Source: DASXUG01 sp036504995 (GTDB lineage: Bacteria; Pseudomonadota; Gammaproteobacteria; Burkholderiales; Methylophilaceae). Taken from it: a stretch of 64,000 nt of DNA. Below are positions 26,534-35,939 of this stretch, piece by piece. Every line of letters starts with the position of its first letter. Within the stretch, counting starts at the first letter, position 1. The translations under genes and the position numbers were made by a program. The stretch is from the NCBI GenBank assembly GCA_036504995.1, contig DASXUG010000007.1, positions 69,026-133,025 of the forward strand, read 5' to 3'. Below the pieces are notes generated by a model. That model worked only from the letters and a program-made list of their open reading frames with translations. It did not search any database and was not told where the DNA came from.

Positions 26534-26606
26534 TAGTTTGGAGTCGGATGAGGGTAGAAGAGAGTTCAATCTGCAGGCCGCTTCAACGAGGGAGACAGCC
26601 TTACTT

Positions 26607-27863
26607 TTAGCCCCTTATCTGCCCGTCCCCAAGCACAATATACTTTAATGAAGTTAGCCCCTCTAAGCCTACAGGCCCTCTAGCATGTAGCTTGTCTGTA
26701 GAAATTCCAATTTCAGCACCTAAACCATATTCAAAGCCATCGGCAAATCTGGTGGAAGCATTGACCATCACACTGCTGGAATCTACTTCGCGCAAGAACT
26801 GGCGCGCTTTGGTGTAGTTTTCGGTCACGATTACTTCTGTGTGTTGGCTTGAATATTGGTTGATGTGGGTAATAGCCTCATCTAAGCCACTGACGACTTT
26901 GCATGAAATAATCGCATCTAAATACTCGGTGTAATAGTCTTCTTCGGTGGCTGGCTTGGCTTGTTCAACGAGCGCACAAGTTTCTGCACAGCCTCGAATT
27001 TCGATGCCTTTGGCGGTAAGCATTTCAGCTAGTTTTGGCAAAGCGCTAGCCGCAATGCTACGTGCTACGAGCAAAGATTCAGCGGTGTTGCAGGTGCCTA
27101 GTCGCTGTGTTTTTGAGTTTTCTAAAATGCGCAGGGCTTTCTCCAGATCAGCTTCGTCATCCACATACACGTGACAGTTGCCATCTAGATGTTTAATGAC
27201 AGGAATGCGTGCTTCGTTGCTGATGCGCTCGATCAGGCCTTTACCACCGCGTGGCACGATGACATCCACATACTCTTTCATGGTAATCAGTTCGCCCACG
27301 GCTGCACGGTCTGTGGTTTCTACCACCAAGACTGCGGCGGCAGGTAGGCCTGCTTTTTCTAGGCCTTCATGCACGAGTTTAGCCAACGCCTGATTGCAAT
27401 GGATGGCCTCAGAGCCGCCACGCAAAATACAGGCGTTGCCAGATTTAATGCATAGACCAGCGGCATCAATCGTAACGTTTGGGCGTGCCTCGTAAATAAT
27501 GCCGATTACGCCTAAAGGCACACGCATTTTACCAATCTGGATGCCGCTTGGGCGGTACTTAAAGTCACTCATTTCGCCGATAGGGTCTGGTAAGCTGGCG
27601 ATCTGCTCTAAGCCTTCTGCCATAGTGGCGATAGATTTTTCGCTTAGGGTGAGTCTATCCAGCATAGCAGGTTCTAAACCGTTTGCTTTGGCGGTTTCTA
27701 GATCTTGTCGATTGGCAGCAAGCAACGCGGTTTTCTCACGACGTATGGCTTCTGCAATCAACAACAATGCTTGATTTTTAAGTTTGGTATCGGCTTTGGC
27801 CATTGCGCGCGAAGCTTTGCGGGCTTCTACGCCTAAGTTTTTCATGTATTGTTGGATATTCAT
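26607..27863 (-). CDS. proA: Glutamate-5-semialdehyde dehydrogenase
   Basis: NADPH-dependent reduction of glutamyl-5-phosphate in proline synthesis. The 418-residue product has the aldehyde-dehydrogenase catalytic cysteine in QRLGTCNTAESLLV, the cofactor segment PLGVIGIIYEARPNVTIDAAGLC, VDVIVPRGGKGLI, and the end RGPVGLEGLTSLKYIV typical of ProA. Length is normal. It lies 66 bp downstream of holA on the same strand and may be read from the leuS-lptE-holA transcript or its own promoter. No proB is visible nearby. Confidence 0.97.
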   Translation of the reverse strand: MNIQQYMKNLGVEARKASRAMAKADTKLKNQALLLIAEAIRREKTALLAANRQDLETAKANGLEPAMLDRLTLSEKSIATMAEGLEQIASLPDPIGEMSDFKYRPSGIQIGKMRVPLGVIGIIYEARPNVTIDAAGLCIKSGNACILRGGSEAIHCNQALAKLVHEGLEKAGLPAAAVLVVETTDRAAVGELITMKEYVDVIVPRGGKGLIERISNEARIPVIKHLDGNCHVYVDDEADLEKALRILENSKTQRLGTCNTAESLLVARSIAASALPKLAEMLTAKGIEIRGCAETCALVEQAKPATEEDYYTEYLDAIISCKVVSGLDEAITHINQYSSQHTEVIVTENYTKARQFLREVDSSSVMVNASTRFADGFEYGLGAEIGISTDKLHARGPVGLEGLTSLKYIVLGDGQIRG

Positions 27864-27929
27864 TTTGTAATTCTACCTTGTTTTGGCTTTAATACAGGGC
27901 TTTAGCTTAATTAGCCAATTCTAGTTTGA

Positions 27930-28949
27930 TCAGCGAGACCTAGCTTTAATGCGTGCCAGCCCAAAACACAGCCGCGAAATTTCTAGCCACGCGTCGCCAT
28001 GGAGGAAACCTTTCACTGTTTTATCAATTTCTGCCAGCTTGGCATGTGCCGCTTCTAACTGTTTCAGGCTTAAACGCGCAATCGCCCGTTTGGCAAGAGT
28101 TTGTTTCTCACCAAATATTTTGGCATTGGTCATAGCACTATTAAGCGCTTCGCCACGCGCTTCGGCCTGTTTGACTTTAACCAGAGGTTTTAGTGCCCAA
28201 AGCAGTGGATTCATCACCACAATGGGTTGTATTCCTTCATCTTGCAGACCTTGCAAAATGCGTACGGTACGCGGTAAATCGCCGAGTAGCACGGCATCGC
28301 TTAATTGGCTGGGATCGAAGCGCGATACGTTTAAAATGGCAGCGCGCACATCATCAGCCTTTAATTCGCCCGCAGGGTACAGTAGGCCGAGTTTTTGTAT
28401 CTCCTGATGGGCTGCCAGTAAATTACCTTCAACTTGGTGCGCGATAAAGGCGAGCGTATCACTGTCGGTATGTTGCTGTTGCTGGGCAAGGCGCTGTGAA
28501 ATCCAGTTAGGTAGTTGTGCAGGGGCCACTTCTTTCATTTCAATCAATACGCCAGCACTTTCCAGCGCCATAAACCACGCACTTTTCTGCTCACGCCAAT
28601 CTAACTCAGGCAAAATCACCAGTACGATGGTATCAGGCATACCTGCTTCAGCCAGCACTTGCAAGGCTTTGCTGCCCTCGATGCCGGGTTTACCTGAAGG
28701 GATATTGATTTCTAATAATCGTAAAGTGGCAAACAGTGAAAGCGCCTGCCCAAAAGCGGCGAGTTGTTGCCAGTTGAAATTGCGCTCTACCGTAAGGCTT
28801 TCGCGCTCGCTTACCCCCTGTGCGCGAGCGGCGGCGCGAATCGCATCCAGACTTTCGCGATGGGCTAGGTATTCATCACCCGAGAGGATATAAAGCGGTT
28901 TAACGCCTTGGCTTAAGTGTTGGCTAAGTTGAGCAGGGGTAAGCCGCAT
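27930..28949 (-). CDS. holA: DNA polymerase III subunit delta
   Basis: Clamp-loader subunit that opens the sliding clamp. The 339-residue product starts with PAQLSQHLSQGVKPLYILSGDEYL, the usual HolA N-terminus with a Rossmann-like fold lacking a Walker A site, followed by LRLLEINIPSGKPG and the helical collar (about 210-335). It lies three bases after lptE in the leuS-lptE-holA run, a gene order widely kept in gamma- and betaproteobacteria, which makes the assignment firm. Confidence 0.94.
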   Translation of the reverse strand: MRLTPAQLSQHLSQGVKPLYILSGDEYLAHRESLDAIRAAARAQGVSERESLTVERNFNWQQLAAFGQALSLFATLRLLEINIPSGKPGIEGSKALQVLAEAGMPDTIVLVILPELDWREQKSAWFMALESAGVLIEMKEVAPAQLPNWISQRLAQQQQHTDSDTLAFIAHQVEGNLLAAHQEIQKLGLLYPAGELKADDVRAAILNVSRFDPSQLSDAVLLGDLPRTVRILQGLQDEGIQPIVVMNPLLWALKPLVKVKQAEARGEALNSAMTNAKIFGEKQTLAKRAIARLSLKQLEAAHAKLAEIDKTVKGFLHGDAWLEISRLCFGLARIKARSR

Positions 28950-28952
28950 TGC

Positions 28953-29462
28953 TTATGGGTTGGCGCTGGCTTTTGGTTTTTGTGCGACTAAACGGCGCAT
29001 GATTTCGCGCACCGCGTCTTGGCGCATATCTTCGTAGAGATATTGCTCTTCATACTGTTTAGCAAGTAACTCTGCATCGGTGTATGAGAAGTCACGTCGA
29101 CCTTCAATGGTCTGTACTTCGCCCCACAATGGTGTGCTTGGGTCACGCAAACGGTACTGGGCGCGATAAAATAATTCGTACTCTCGCACCGTACCTGTGC
29201 CGCCGCTCAAGGACAGGATGCGCTTTTCAGTACCATCGCTAATCATTTCCATCAACAAATCCGCTTTTTCAGGTTTATCCACCACGGTAATGCCATTAAC
29301 TTTGAGCGACTTGTTCAGCGCTTTTGAAATAGTCAATTGCGGGCCTTGGATATACAGGGTTTTGAATGACAGATCGGCCAAGCCGCGCAACTCAAAGCCA
29401 CAAGCAGCAAGGCTAAGCGTCAATATCACCAGCCAGACCTGCATAAAGCGGAAAGTTTTCAT
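28953..29462 (-). CDS. lptE: LPS assembly lipoprotein LptE
   Basis: Outer-membrane lipoprotein that plugs the LptD barrel for lipopolysaccharide insertion. The 169-residue product has a lipoprotein signal ending in the lipobox LAAC, then the family opening GFELRGLADLSFKTLYIQGP and a short alpha/beta fold; the C-terminus EQYLYEDMRQDAVREIMRRL is typical. It lies 7 bp after leuS and 3 bp before holA. Confidence 0.93.
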   Translation of the reverse strand: MKTFRFMQVWLVILTLSLAACGFELRGLADLSFKTLYIQGPQLTISKALNKSLKVNGITVVDKPEKADLLMEMISDGTEKRILSLSGGTGTVREYELFYRAQYRLRDPSTPLWGEVQTIEGRRDFSYTDAELLAKQYEEQYLYEDMRQDAVREIMRRLVAQKPKASANP

Positions 29463-29469
29463 GTATTTT

Positions 29470-32088
29470 TTATCCCACCACTACGTTGACAAGTTTATTT
29501 GGAACCACAATGATTTTACGCACGCTTGCACCATCTTCCAAAAACTTTTGCACAAAGTGCTGTGCAACGGCAAGCTGTTCGATGGATTCTTTGCTCGCTG
29601 TGCTACCCACCATAATCGTGCCGCGTAGCTTGCCATTCACTTGTACGGCAAGCTCAAACTCATCCTGCACCATTGCAGCTTCAACAGGCTCAGGCCAAGC
29701 GGCTTTAAGAATGTCTTCACCGTAGCCAAGCTCTTTCCACAAAGTTTGGGCAATGTGTGGGGCGATAGGGGAGAGCATGCGCAGCAAGATTGAAAGACCC
29801 TCATGCGCTACGGCTTGCCAGTCTTGCTCGGCTTCTTTTTGTATTTTCTCTAAGGCGTTGAGCATTTTCATGCAGCCAGAAGCCACCGTGTTAAATTGCT
29901 GTTTGTTCAGGTCGTGGCTACCTTGCTTGAGCGCCACATGAATTTCGCGCCTTGCACTTGCTAAACTGCTAGTTAATTTGCTTGGTAATTCCGAACGAGC
30001 TTCAGAACTTAAAGCATAACCAAAATTCCAGACACGTTTCAAAAAGCGGTGTGAGCCTTCAACGCTGCTATCAGACCATTCCAGCGTTTGCTCTGGTGGC
30101 GCTGCAAACATCATATAAAAGCGCGCGGTATCTGCGCCATAAGTCTCAATTAAGGATTGCGGATCAACGCCGTTACGTTTGGATTTAGACATGGTGCCCA
30201 TGCCTTGAAAGTCCACAGGTAACCCATCTTTAAGTGCCTTTGCGCCTATAGTTTTGCCGCCTTCATCGTGCACGAGTTCAACTTCTTCTGGGGCAAAATA
30301 CTCAATGCCACCCTTGTCTGTGCGGCGTGAGAAAATGTGATTGAGCACCATACCTTGTGTCAGTAAGTTGGCAAACGGCTCGTCATAGTTCACTAAACCT
30401 AAGTCGCGCATTACCTTGCTCCAAAAGCGAGAGTAAAGCAGATGCAAAATCGCGTGTTCAATACCGCCAATATATTGATCAACAGGCATCCAATAGTTGG
30501 TTTGCTCATCCACCATCGCATCCGTTTTAAAGCTGCTTGCATAGCGTGAGTAATACCAGCTGGAATCGACAAAGGTATCCATGGTGTCAGTTTCGCGCTT
30601 GGCAGGCTTGCCGCATTTGGGACAGGCGCAATTGACAAAACTCTCTAATTTATTCAATGGGTTGCCAGAGCCATCTGGCACGCAGTCTTCTGGCAATTTT
30701 ACTGGTAATTGGTCGTCTGGTACGGGCACATCACCGCAGCTATCACAGTGGATAATGGGGATAGGGCAGCCCCAATAGCGTTGACGTGAAACGCCCCAAT
30801 CGCGTAAACGCCAGTTGATTTGTTTGTCGCCTAAGTTTTTAGTATTAAGGTCAGCAGCGATGGCATTTACGGCAGCTTCATAACTTAGATCGTTGTATTG
30901 GTTGGAGTTGACACATACACCTTTCATCTTGTCACCATACCACTCTTGCCAAGCAGCATCTGAAAAGGTCTCATCGCCAACGCTGATCACCTGTTTAATC
31001 GGCAAGTTGTATTTCTTCGCAAACCCAAAGTCTCGCTCATCATGGGCAGGCACAGCCATTACTGCACCTTCGCCATAGGTCATCAACACATAGTTGCCTA
31101 CCCAAACTGGTACTTGCTCACAAGTGAGCGGGTGCGTGACAAATAAGCCAGTGTCCATGCCTTCTTTTTCCATGGTCGCTATATCAGCTTCCATCACCGA
31201 ACCTTGCTTACACTTCTCAATAAAGGCCTGCAACTCAGGTTTATTTTGTGCAGCTAAAGTGGCGAGTGGGTGTTCCGCGGCGACTGCACAGAAAGTCACG
31301 CCCATAATCGTATCGGCGCGGGTGGTAAATACCCATAACTTGCCGTCATCAATCAGTGCGCCACTGCTGTCTTTAATATCGTGGGTAAAGGCAAAACGTA
31401 CACCTACGCTTTTGCCTATCCAGTTGGCTTGCATGGTTTTTACACGCTCAGGCCAGCCAGGCAACTTATCCAGATCATCTAATAGTTGTTGCGCGTAGCC
31501 CGTGATATTGAAGTAATAGCCTGGAATCTCGCGTTTTTCAACCAAGGCGCCAGTACGCCAGCCGCGTCCATCTATCACTTGCTCATTTGCCAATACGGTT
31601 TGATCAACAGGATCCCAATTCACTACTTGGGTTTTTTTATAGGCAATGCCTTTTTCTAGCATGCGTAAAAATAACCATTGGTTCCATTTGTAGTATTCAG
31701 GCTGGCAAGTTGCCAATTCGCGCGACCAGTCAATAGCAAAGCCGAGAGACTTTAATTGCTTGCGCATATAAGCAATATTCTCAAACGTCCACTTTGCAGG
31801 CGGCACATTGTTTTGTATTGCTGCGTTTTCCGCAGGTAGGCCGAAAGCATCCCAGCCCATAGGTTGTAATACGTTAAAGCCTTTCATGTGGTGGTAACGG
31901 CTTAGTACATCGCCTATGGTGTAGTTGCGCACGTGCCCCATATGCAGCTTGCCGCTAGGGTAGGGAAACATGGAAAGACAGTAGTATTTTGGCTTGTCTG
32001 AAGTTGCTTCAGCTTTAAATGATTGCTGATTATCCCAAGCTTGTTGGGCGGCTAACTCGATTTCACGGAAAGGGTATTGCTGTTGCAT
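29470..32088 (-). CDS. leuS: Leucyl-tRNA synthetase
   Basis: Class I aminoacyl-tRNA synthetase charging tRNA-Leu. The 872-residue product has the HIGH motif as HMGHVRNY (in YPSGKLHMGHVRNYTIGD), an editing domain with TTRADTIMG, a zinc-like Cys cluster (CDSCGDVP, CACPKCGKPA), and the KMSKS loop as MSKSKRNGVDP. Length is normal and the C-terminal LVNVVV end is complete. It heads the leuS-lptE-holA run and is divergent from aroC across 136 bp. Confidence 0.98.
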   Translation of the reverse strand: MQQQYPFREIELAAQQAWDNQQSFKAEATSDKPKYYCLSMFPYPSGKLHMGHVRNYTIGDVLSRYHHMKGFNVLQPMGWDAFGLPAENAAIQNNVPPAKWTFENIAYMRKQLKSLGFAIDWSRELATCQPEYYKWNQWLFLRMLEKGIAYKKTQVVNWDPVDQTVLANEQVIDGRGWRTGALVEKREIPGYYFNITGYAQQLLDDLDKLPGWPERVKTMQANWIGKSVGVRFAFTHDIKDSSGALIDDGKLWVFTTRADTIMGVTFCAVAAEHPLATLAAQNKPELQAFIEKCKQGSVMEADIATMEKEGMDTGLFVTHPLTCEQVPVWVGNYVLMTYGEGAVMAVPAHDERDFGFAKKYNLPIKQVISVGDETFSDAAWQEWYGDKMKGVCVNSNQYNDLSYEAAVNAIAADLNTKNLGDKQINWRLRDWGVSRQRYWGCPIPIIHCDSCGDVPVPDDQLPVKLPEDCVPDGSGNPLNKLESFVNCACPKCGKPAKRETDTMDTFVDSSWYYSRYASSFKTDAMVDEQTNYWMPVDQYIGGIEHAILHLLYSRFWSKVMRDLGLVNYDEPFANLLTQGMVLNHIFSRRTDKGGIEYFAPEEVELVHDEGGKTIGAKALKDGLPVDFQGMGTMSKSKRNGVDPQSLIETYGADTARFYMMFAAPPEQTLEWSDSSVEGSHRFLKRVWNFGYALSSEARSELPSKLTSSLASARREIHVALKQGSHDLNKQQFNTVASGCMKMLNALEKIQKEAEQDWQAVAHEGLSILLRMLSPIAPHIAQTLWKELGYGEDILKAAWPEPVEAAMVQDEFELAVQVNGKLRGTIMVGSTASKESIEQLAVAQHFVQKFLEDGASVRKIIVVPNKLVNVVVG

Positions 32089-32186
32089 GAGGCTAAATTT
32101 CTATAGTTAGGAATATCCGAAATTATACCTTGAAGCGAGTGGATTTGCCTGCTTCGTTGCAGGCTCGCATCGGTAGTGTTTGCTTG

Positions 32187-32195
32187 TGGTAAAAT
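32187..32195 (+). promoter_or_regulatory. Candidate extended -10 promoter for aroC
   Basis: TGG followed by TAAAAT (32187-32195) fits an extended -10 element about 30 bases before the aroC ATG at 32225. No good -35 hexamer is present at 16-18 bases upstream, which is acceptable for an extended -10 promoter but keeps confidence low. Confidence 0.35.
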
Positions 32196-32224
32196 CCTCA
32201 TAATTCAAACACTAGAGATTTCCC

Positions 32225-33316
32225 ATGTCTGGCAATACCTTCGGTACTTTATTTACGCTTACTTCATTTGGTGAATCACACGGCCCAGCCATTGGTGGCG
32301 TGGTTGATGGATGCCCACCAGGTTTGGAACTGAGTGCAGAAGACTTACAGATTGACTTAGATCGTCGTAAACCTGGTACCTCGCGCCATGTTACACAGCG
32401 TAATGAGGCCGATATGGTGGAGATACTCTCCGGCGTGTTTGAAGGCAAAACGACAGGTGCGCCAATTGGGTTGCTCATACGCAATACCGATCAACGTAGC
32501 CAAGATTACAGCAAAATAATGAATACCTTCCGCCCTGGGCATGCGGATTACACCTATGAGCAAAAGTACGGCATACGCGATTACCGTGGTGGTGGTCGCT
32601 CCAGCGCGCGCGAAACCGCAGTGCGTGTAGCAGCGGGTGCGATTGCCAAAAAATGGCTCAAGCAAAAATACGGGATTGTGATTCGCGGCTATCTCAGCCA
32701 ACTAGGCGAGATTGAGATTCCATTTGCAAGTTGGGATTGTCTCAGTGACCCTGAAAACAAGCTATTCTCCCCCAATATGGAAATCATGCCTAAGCTAGAG
32801 GCTTATTTGGATGAGATACGCTCACAGCGTGATTCCGTTGGCGCCAAAATTACCGTAGTGGCAGAGCACGTGCCAGTCGGTCTGGGTGAGCCGATTTTTG
32901 ATCGATTAGATGCAGAAATTGCCTACGCCATGATGGGCATTAATGCAGTCAAAGGTGTGGAAATTGGTGAAGGTTTTGCCTCAGTTGCCCAAAGAGGTAG
33001 CCTGCATTCTGATGAGCTTACGCCACAGGGCTTTGCTACCAATCATGCTGGCGGTATTTTAGGTGGTATCTCCAGTGGGCAAAATATAGTGGTGAATGTT
33101 GCGTTTAAGCCGACATCCAGTATTCCACAAGAGCGCAACTCGATTGATAAAACAGGCGATGCGGTGATGATGCAAACCACAGGCCGTCACGACCCATGCG
33201 TAGGTATCCGCGCTACCCCGATTGTGGAGGCGATGTTGGCCTTGGTGTTGGTAGATCATGCCTTGCGCCACCGTGGTCAGAATGCGGATGTGGTAAGTGG
33301 TACGCCTAGAATTTAG
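32225..33316 (+). CDS. aroC: Chorismate synthase
   Basis: Last step of the shikimate pathway: FMN-dependent elimination of phosphate from EPSP. The 363-residue product has the three family signatures: GESHGPAIGGVVDGCPPGL near the N-terminus, YRGGGRSSARETAVRVAAGAIA, and the C-terminal TGRHDPCVGIRATPIVEAM. Length is normal. It is monocistronic and ends in a clear terminator hairpin. Confidence 0.98.
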   Translation: MSGNTFGTLFTLTSFGESHGPAIGGVVDGCPPGLELSAEDLQIDLDRRKPGTSRHVTQRNEADMVEILSGVFEGKTTGAPIGLLIRNTDQRSQDYSKIMNTFRPGHADYTYEQKYGIRDYRGGGRSSARETAVRVAAGAIAKKWLKQKYGIVIRGYLSQLGEIEIPFASWDCLSDPENKLFSPNMEIMPKLEAYLDEIRSQRDSVGAKITVVAEHVPVGLGEPIFDRLDAEIAYAMMGINAVKGVEIGEGFASVAQRGSLHSDELTPQGFATNHAGGILGGISSGQNIVVNVAFKPTSSIPQERNSIDKTGDAVMMQTTGRHDPCVGIRATPIVEAMLALVLVDHALRHRGQNADVVSGTPRI

Positions 33317-33326
33317 TTGGATTTTC

Positions 33327-33361
33327 CCTAGCACTCGGCTGAGTGCTAGGCTTGTATTTGT
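33327..33361 (+). terminator. Terminator hairpin after aroC
   Basis: CCTAGCACTC (33327-33336) and GAGTGCTAGG (33341-33350) form a perfect 10-bp stem with a GGCT loop, ten bases after the aroC stop. The exit sequence CTTGTATTTGT is moderately T-rich, so it fits an intrinsic terminator on the plus strand. Confidence 0.7.
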
Positions 33362-33395
33362 CCTTGCCTAAATATAAAAGATTACTGGCCTTAAT

Positions 33396-34565
33396 TTGAC
33401 CCATTCCCTACACGCCAATCTCTCCCGCTTTTACTTTATCTACTACTTCTTTGTCGGTGCCTTCGTACCGTATTGGGGGCTGTATTTGCAATCTGAGCAA
33501 TTCTCGGCGGCGGATATTGGTATTCTGATGTCCTTGTTTCAAATCAGCCGAATTTTTGCACCTAATTTTTGGGGGTGGTTGGCCGATCACACTAAAAAAC
33601 GTGTGGTTTGGATACGCTTAACCGCATTACTTGGTTTGCTTGGTTTTACTGCGGTATTCTGGGCACACGGTTTCTTCTGGCTGTTTTGTGTAATGGCGGC
33701 TTTGAGCTTGTTTACCAGTTCCACCTTGCCGCTTTCAGAGTCGCTCACTTTAGCGCATTTGGCAACGACTGACGGGCACTATAGCCGAATCCGCATGTGG
33801 GGCTCGCTAGGCTTTATTGTGGCGTCGGTGGTGTTGGGGTTTGTGATTGATCTCGCTGGTATTAAAAGCCTGCTGTGGTTTCTACTTGCGGTACAAATTA
33901 CGTTGTTTCTGCTTACTTTTAAATTGCCCGAGGCCAAAATCGCGCCGCATGAACATGACCATTTCTCCGTTTGGCAAATTATTAAGCAGCCTACAGTAAT
34001 CGCTTTGTTGATTGGTTGCTCATGCATGGTGACCGCGCATGGTGTGTTGTATAACTTTTACTCGATTTATCTTTCCAGCCACGGTTATAGCAAAAGCACC
34101 ATAGGGCTGCTGTGGGCAGTGGGTGTGATCTGCGAAATTGGTATTTTTATGCTGATGCCTAAAATTATGCAGCGCTTGAGTTTGAAAAATATCCTGCTGA
34201 TTAGCCTGATATTGGCGGTGATACGTTTTAGTTTGATTGGTGTGGCGGTAGACAGCATGCTGTTACTCGTGATTGCCCAAACGCTACATGCCGCGACCTT
34301 TGGTAGCTTTCATGCCGCCTCGGTAGAAGTGGTCGCCCAGTTTTTTAATGGTAGGCATCAAGCTAAAGGGCAGGCGCTGTATAACAGTGTGGCATACGGC
34401 GTGGGTGGCACCATCGGTGGCGTGCTGGGCGGTTATGCGTTGCAATACTGGGGCGGTGCAATGACGTTTTCACTCGCTGCAATTTTTCCGCTAATAGGTT
34501 TTGTGGTTATTTTGCTTGGTTTAAAACTCAATAAAATGTCGCAAACTGGTGGTATGTTTGGTTAA
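33396..34565 (+). CDS. MFS transporter, HcaT/MFS_1-like
   Basis: The 389-residue product has twelve predicted transmembrane helices and the MFS_1-like/phenylpropionate-permease pattern: FYFIYYFFVGAFVPYWGLYLQ at the N-terminus, the loop GWLADHTKKRVVWIR between helices 2 and 3, and RMWGSLGFIVASV in helix 5. Substrate is unknown; these proteins include nucleoside, aromatic-acid and sugar carriers. The start is set at TTG 33396 because no ATG precedes the first helix; no good ribosome site is visible, so an upstream ATT or another codon is possible. It follows the aroC terminator. Confidence 0.82.
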   Translation: MTHSLHANLSRFYFIYYFFVGAFVPYWGLYLQSEQFSAADIGILMSLFQISRIFAPNFWGWLADHTKKRVVWIRLTALLGLLGFTAVFWAHGFFWLFCVMAALSLFTSSTLPLSESLTLAHLATTDGHYSRIRMWGSLGFIVASVVLGFVIDLAGIKSLLWFLLAVQITLFLLTFKLPEAKIAPHEHDHFSVWQIIKQPTVIALLIGCSCMVTAHGVLYNFYSIYLSSHGYSKSTIGLLWAVGVICEIGIFMLMPKIMQRLSLKNILLISLILAVIRFSLIGVAVDSMLLLVIAQTLHAATFGSFHAASVEVVAQFFNGRHQAKGQALYNSVAYGVGGTIGGVLGGYALQYWGGAMTFSLAAIFPLIGFVVILLGLKLNKMSQTGGMFG

Positions 34566-34574
34566 ATTTTAAGC

Positions 34575-34749
34575 GGAGAGTTTTGCTCGAAGTGATTTTA
34601 GCTAGAAAAGCTTACGCTGCTGTCATTCCCGCGAAAGCGGGAATCCATTTCAATTAGTCATTTAGGTGGATCCCCGCCTTCGCGAGGATGACGAAAACTG
34701 GTGGTTTTGTTAAAAAAATTACCACTTTCTGATTCGTGCAAAAACCTCA
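34575..34749 (+). mobile_element. MITE-like element, copy A (175 bp)
   Basis: First of three related elements in the window (also 47451-47625 and 50981-51154). Ends are imperfect inverted repeats of about 18 bp (34574-34591 against 34733-34750, 13 of 18 matching). The centre (34622-34692) is a REP-like pair of hairpins built on GTCATTCCCGCG and its complement. A conserved asymmetric part (GGTGGTTTTGTTA and TTCGTGCAA) follows. It encodes no protein. Its right end supplies the stop codon of the DUF2798 gene. Confidence 0.7.
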
Positions 34750-34971
34750 AGCCGTCAATTTCGCGACTATTTTTCGTGAGATCGGTGTAATCAGAAAGAT
34801 AGAAGGAAACGCAATAGGCCACGCAGTTAGAAATGCATGTAACCAGCGTGTGAAAAAGCCAGTGTTAAAGCCCGTCAGCTTGTAAGTCACAATCCCTGTC
34901 ATCAGCGTTGCCATGAGCAATGAGGTAATGAGCGCAAACAGTAAGGTGCTATATTTTTTATTGATTCTCAT
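34747..34971 (-). CDS. DUF2798 small membrane protein
   Basis: A 74-residue protein with two transmembrane helices (about residues 8-30 and 44-66) and the DUF2798 signature: FTRWLHAFLTAWPIAFPSIFLITPISRKIV. Function of the family is unknown. The stop codon falls inside the terminal repeat of the neighbouring MITE-like element, so the last residues may have been changed by that insertion. It lies 51 bp downstream of the EamA transporter gene on the same strand and could be cotranscribed with it. Confidence 0.85.
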   Translation of the reverse strand: MRINKKYSTLLFALITSLLMATLMTGIVTYKLTGFNTGFFTRWLHAFLTAWPIAFPSIFLITPISRKIVAKLTA

Positions 34972-35022
34972 AGAATGTCTTTTTTGATTATATTTAAAAC
35001 CACGATTTAAGGGTGGTTTTCT

Positions 35023-35904
35023 TTAATTTTGTTCTGCAGTTTTTAAAGAGAAGCGCTTCATCGGAATAGAGGCAAAAGTAACCGCACCGATAACCAGCAA
35101 GCCACCCAATATTTGATGCATCGTTGGCGCGATCCCTTGAGTTGCATTGATGCCCATAGACGCTACTGGAATCAAATTCATAAAGATAGCGGCTTGCGAT
35201 GCCCCAATGTTTACAATGCTGGCATTCCAGAACAAATAAGCCAACACGCCACCTCCCAAGGACATCATCAGCAAGGCCCCGCTAGCGTGAGCACTTGGCA
35301 TGATGAACTCTTTGCCGCTGAGCATCGTTAAGCAACTGAGTACAATGGCTCCCACCGTCATAATCGCCGCAGTATTGGCTATTCCGCTAACATCTTGAGG
35401 CATGATCTTTTTAGTGTAAACATTATAGAACGCCCAACAAACGCTGGCAGCTAAAATCAATAAGTCTCCTCTAGCAATATGTAATTGAGCGCCACCACCT
35501 AACACCACAATCCCTACACCAAGAACACCGATAGGAAAGGCCCATAGTTGCTGCTTGCTGATGGCCTGCTTTAGTACAAAATAGGCAATCAGGCTGGTAA
35601 GCAAGGGGTTCAGCGCCATAATCAGGGCGCCATTGGCCGCAGAAGTCGTTTGCATACCAAGAAAAAAGAATACATTAAAACCGACAGCGCCCATTAAGCT
35701 TAATTTGATATAAGTTTTGAAATGCCGTTTAGGGATAGATAACCCCATATACCAAGCAATACCCAGCATCACAGCTGCCGAAATTAAAAATCTTAAGCAT
35801 GCTGCCTCTAATGGCGGTAACTCAGCCGTGACAGGTTTGGAAAGATTAAAATTGGCACCCCACAAAATAGCGGAGAGCACGGCTAACATATAGTTTTTTA
35901 ACAT
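35023..35904 (-). CDS. EamA/DMT-family transporter
   Basis: The 293-residue product has ten predicted transmembrane helices in two EamA repeats (about 5-135 and 148-280), with the first-repeat pattern AILWGANFNLSKPVTAELPPLEAACLRFLISA and second-repeat pattern GDLLILAASVCWAFYNVYTKK. Drug/metabolite exporters of this type move amino acids or other small metabolites; the substrate cannot be read. It follows the zinc-type alcohol dehydrogenase gene by 35 bp on the same strand. Confidence 0.88.
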   Translation of the reverse strand: MLKNYMLAVLSAILWGANFNLSKPVTAELPPLEAACLRFLISAAVMLGIAWYMGLSIPKRHFKTYIKLSLMGAVGFNVFFFLGMQTTSAANGALIMALNPLLTSLIAYFVLKQAISKQQLWAFPIGVLGVGIVVLGGGAQLHIARGDLLILAASVCWAFYNVYTKKIMPQDVSGIANTAAIMTVGAIVLSCLTMLSGKEFIMPSAHASGALLMMSLGGGVLAYLFWNASIVNIGASQAAIFMNLIPVASMGINATQGIAPTMHQILGGLLVIGAVTFASIPMKRFSLKTAEQN

Positions 35905-35939
35905 TTTTTTAGTTTCTATGGGTTTATTTAAACGTTTAG

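Noticed and set aside
29197..29628. 143-residue plus-strand frame opposite lptE and the leuS end
   Set aside because: Fully antisense to two conserved genes and crosses their junction; no recognisable motif.
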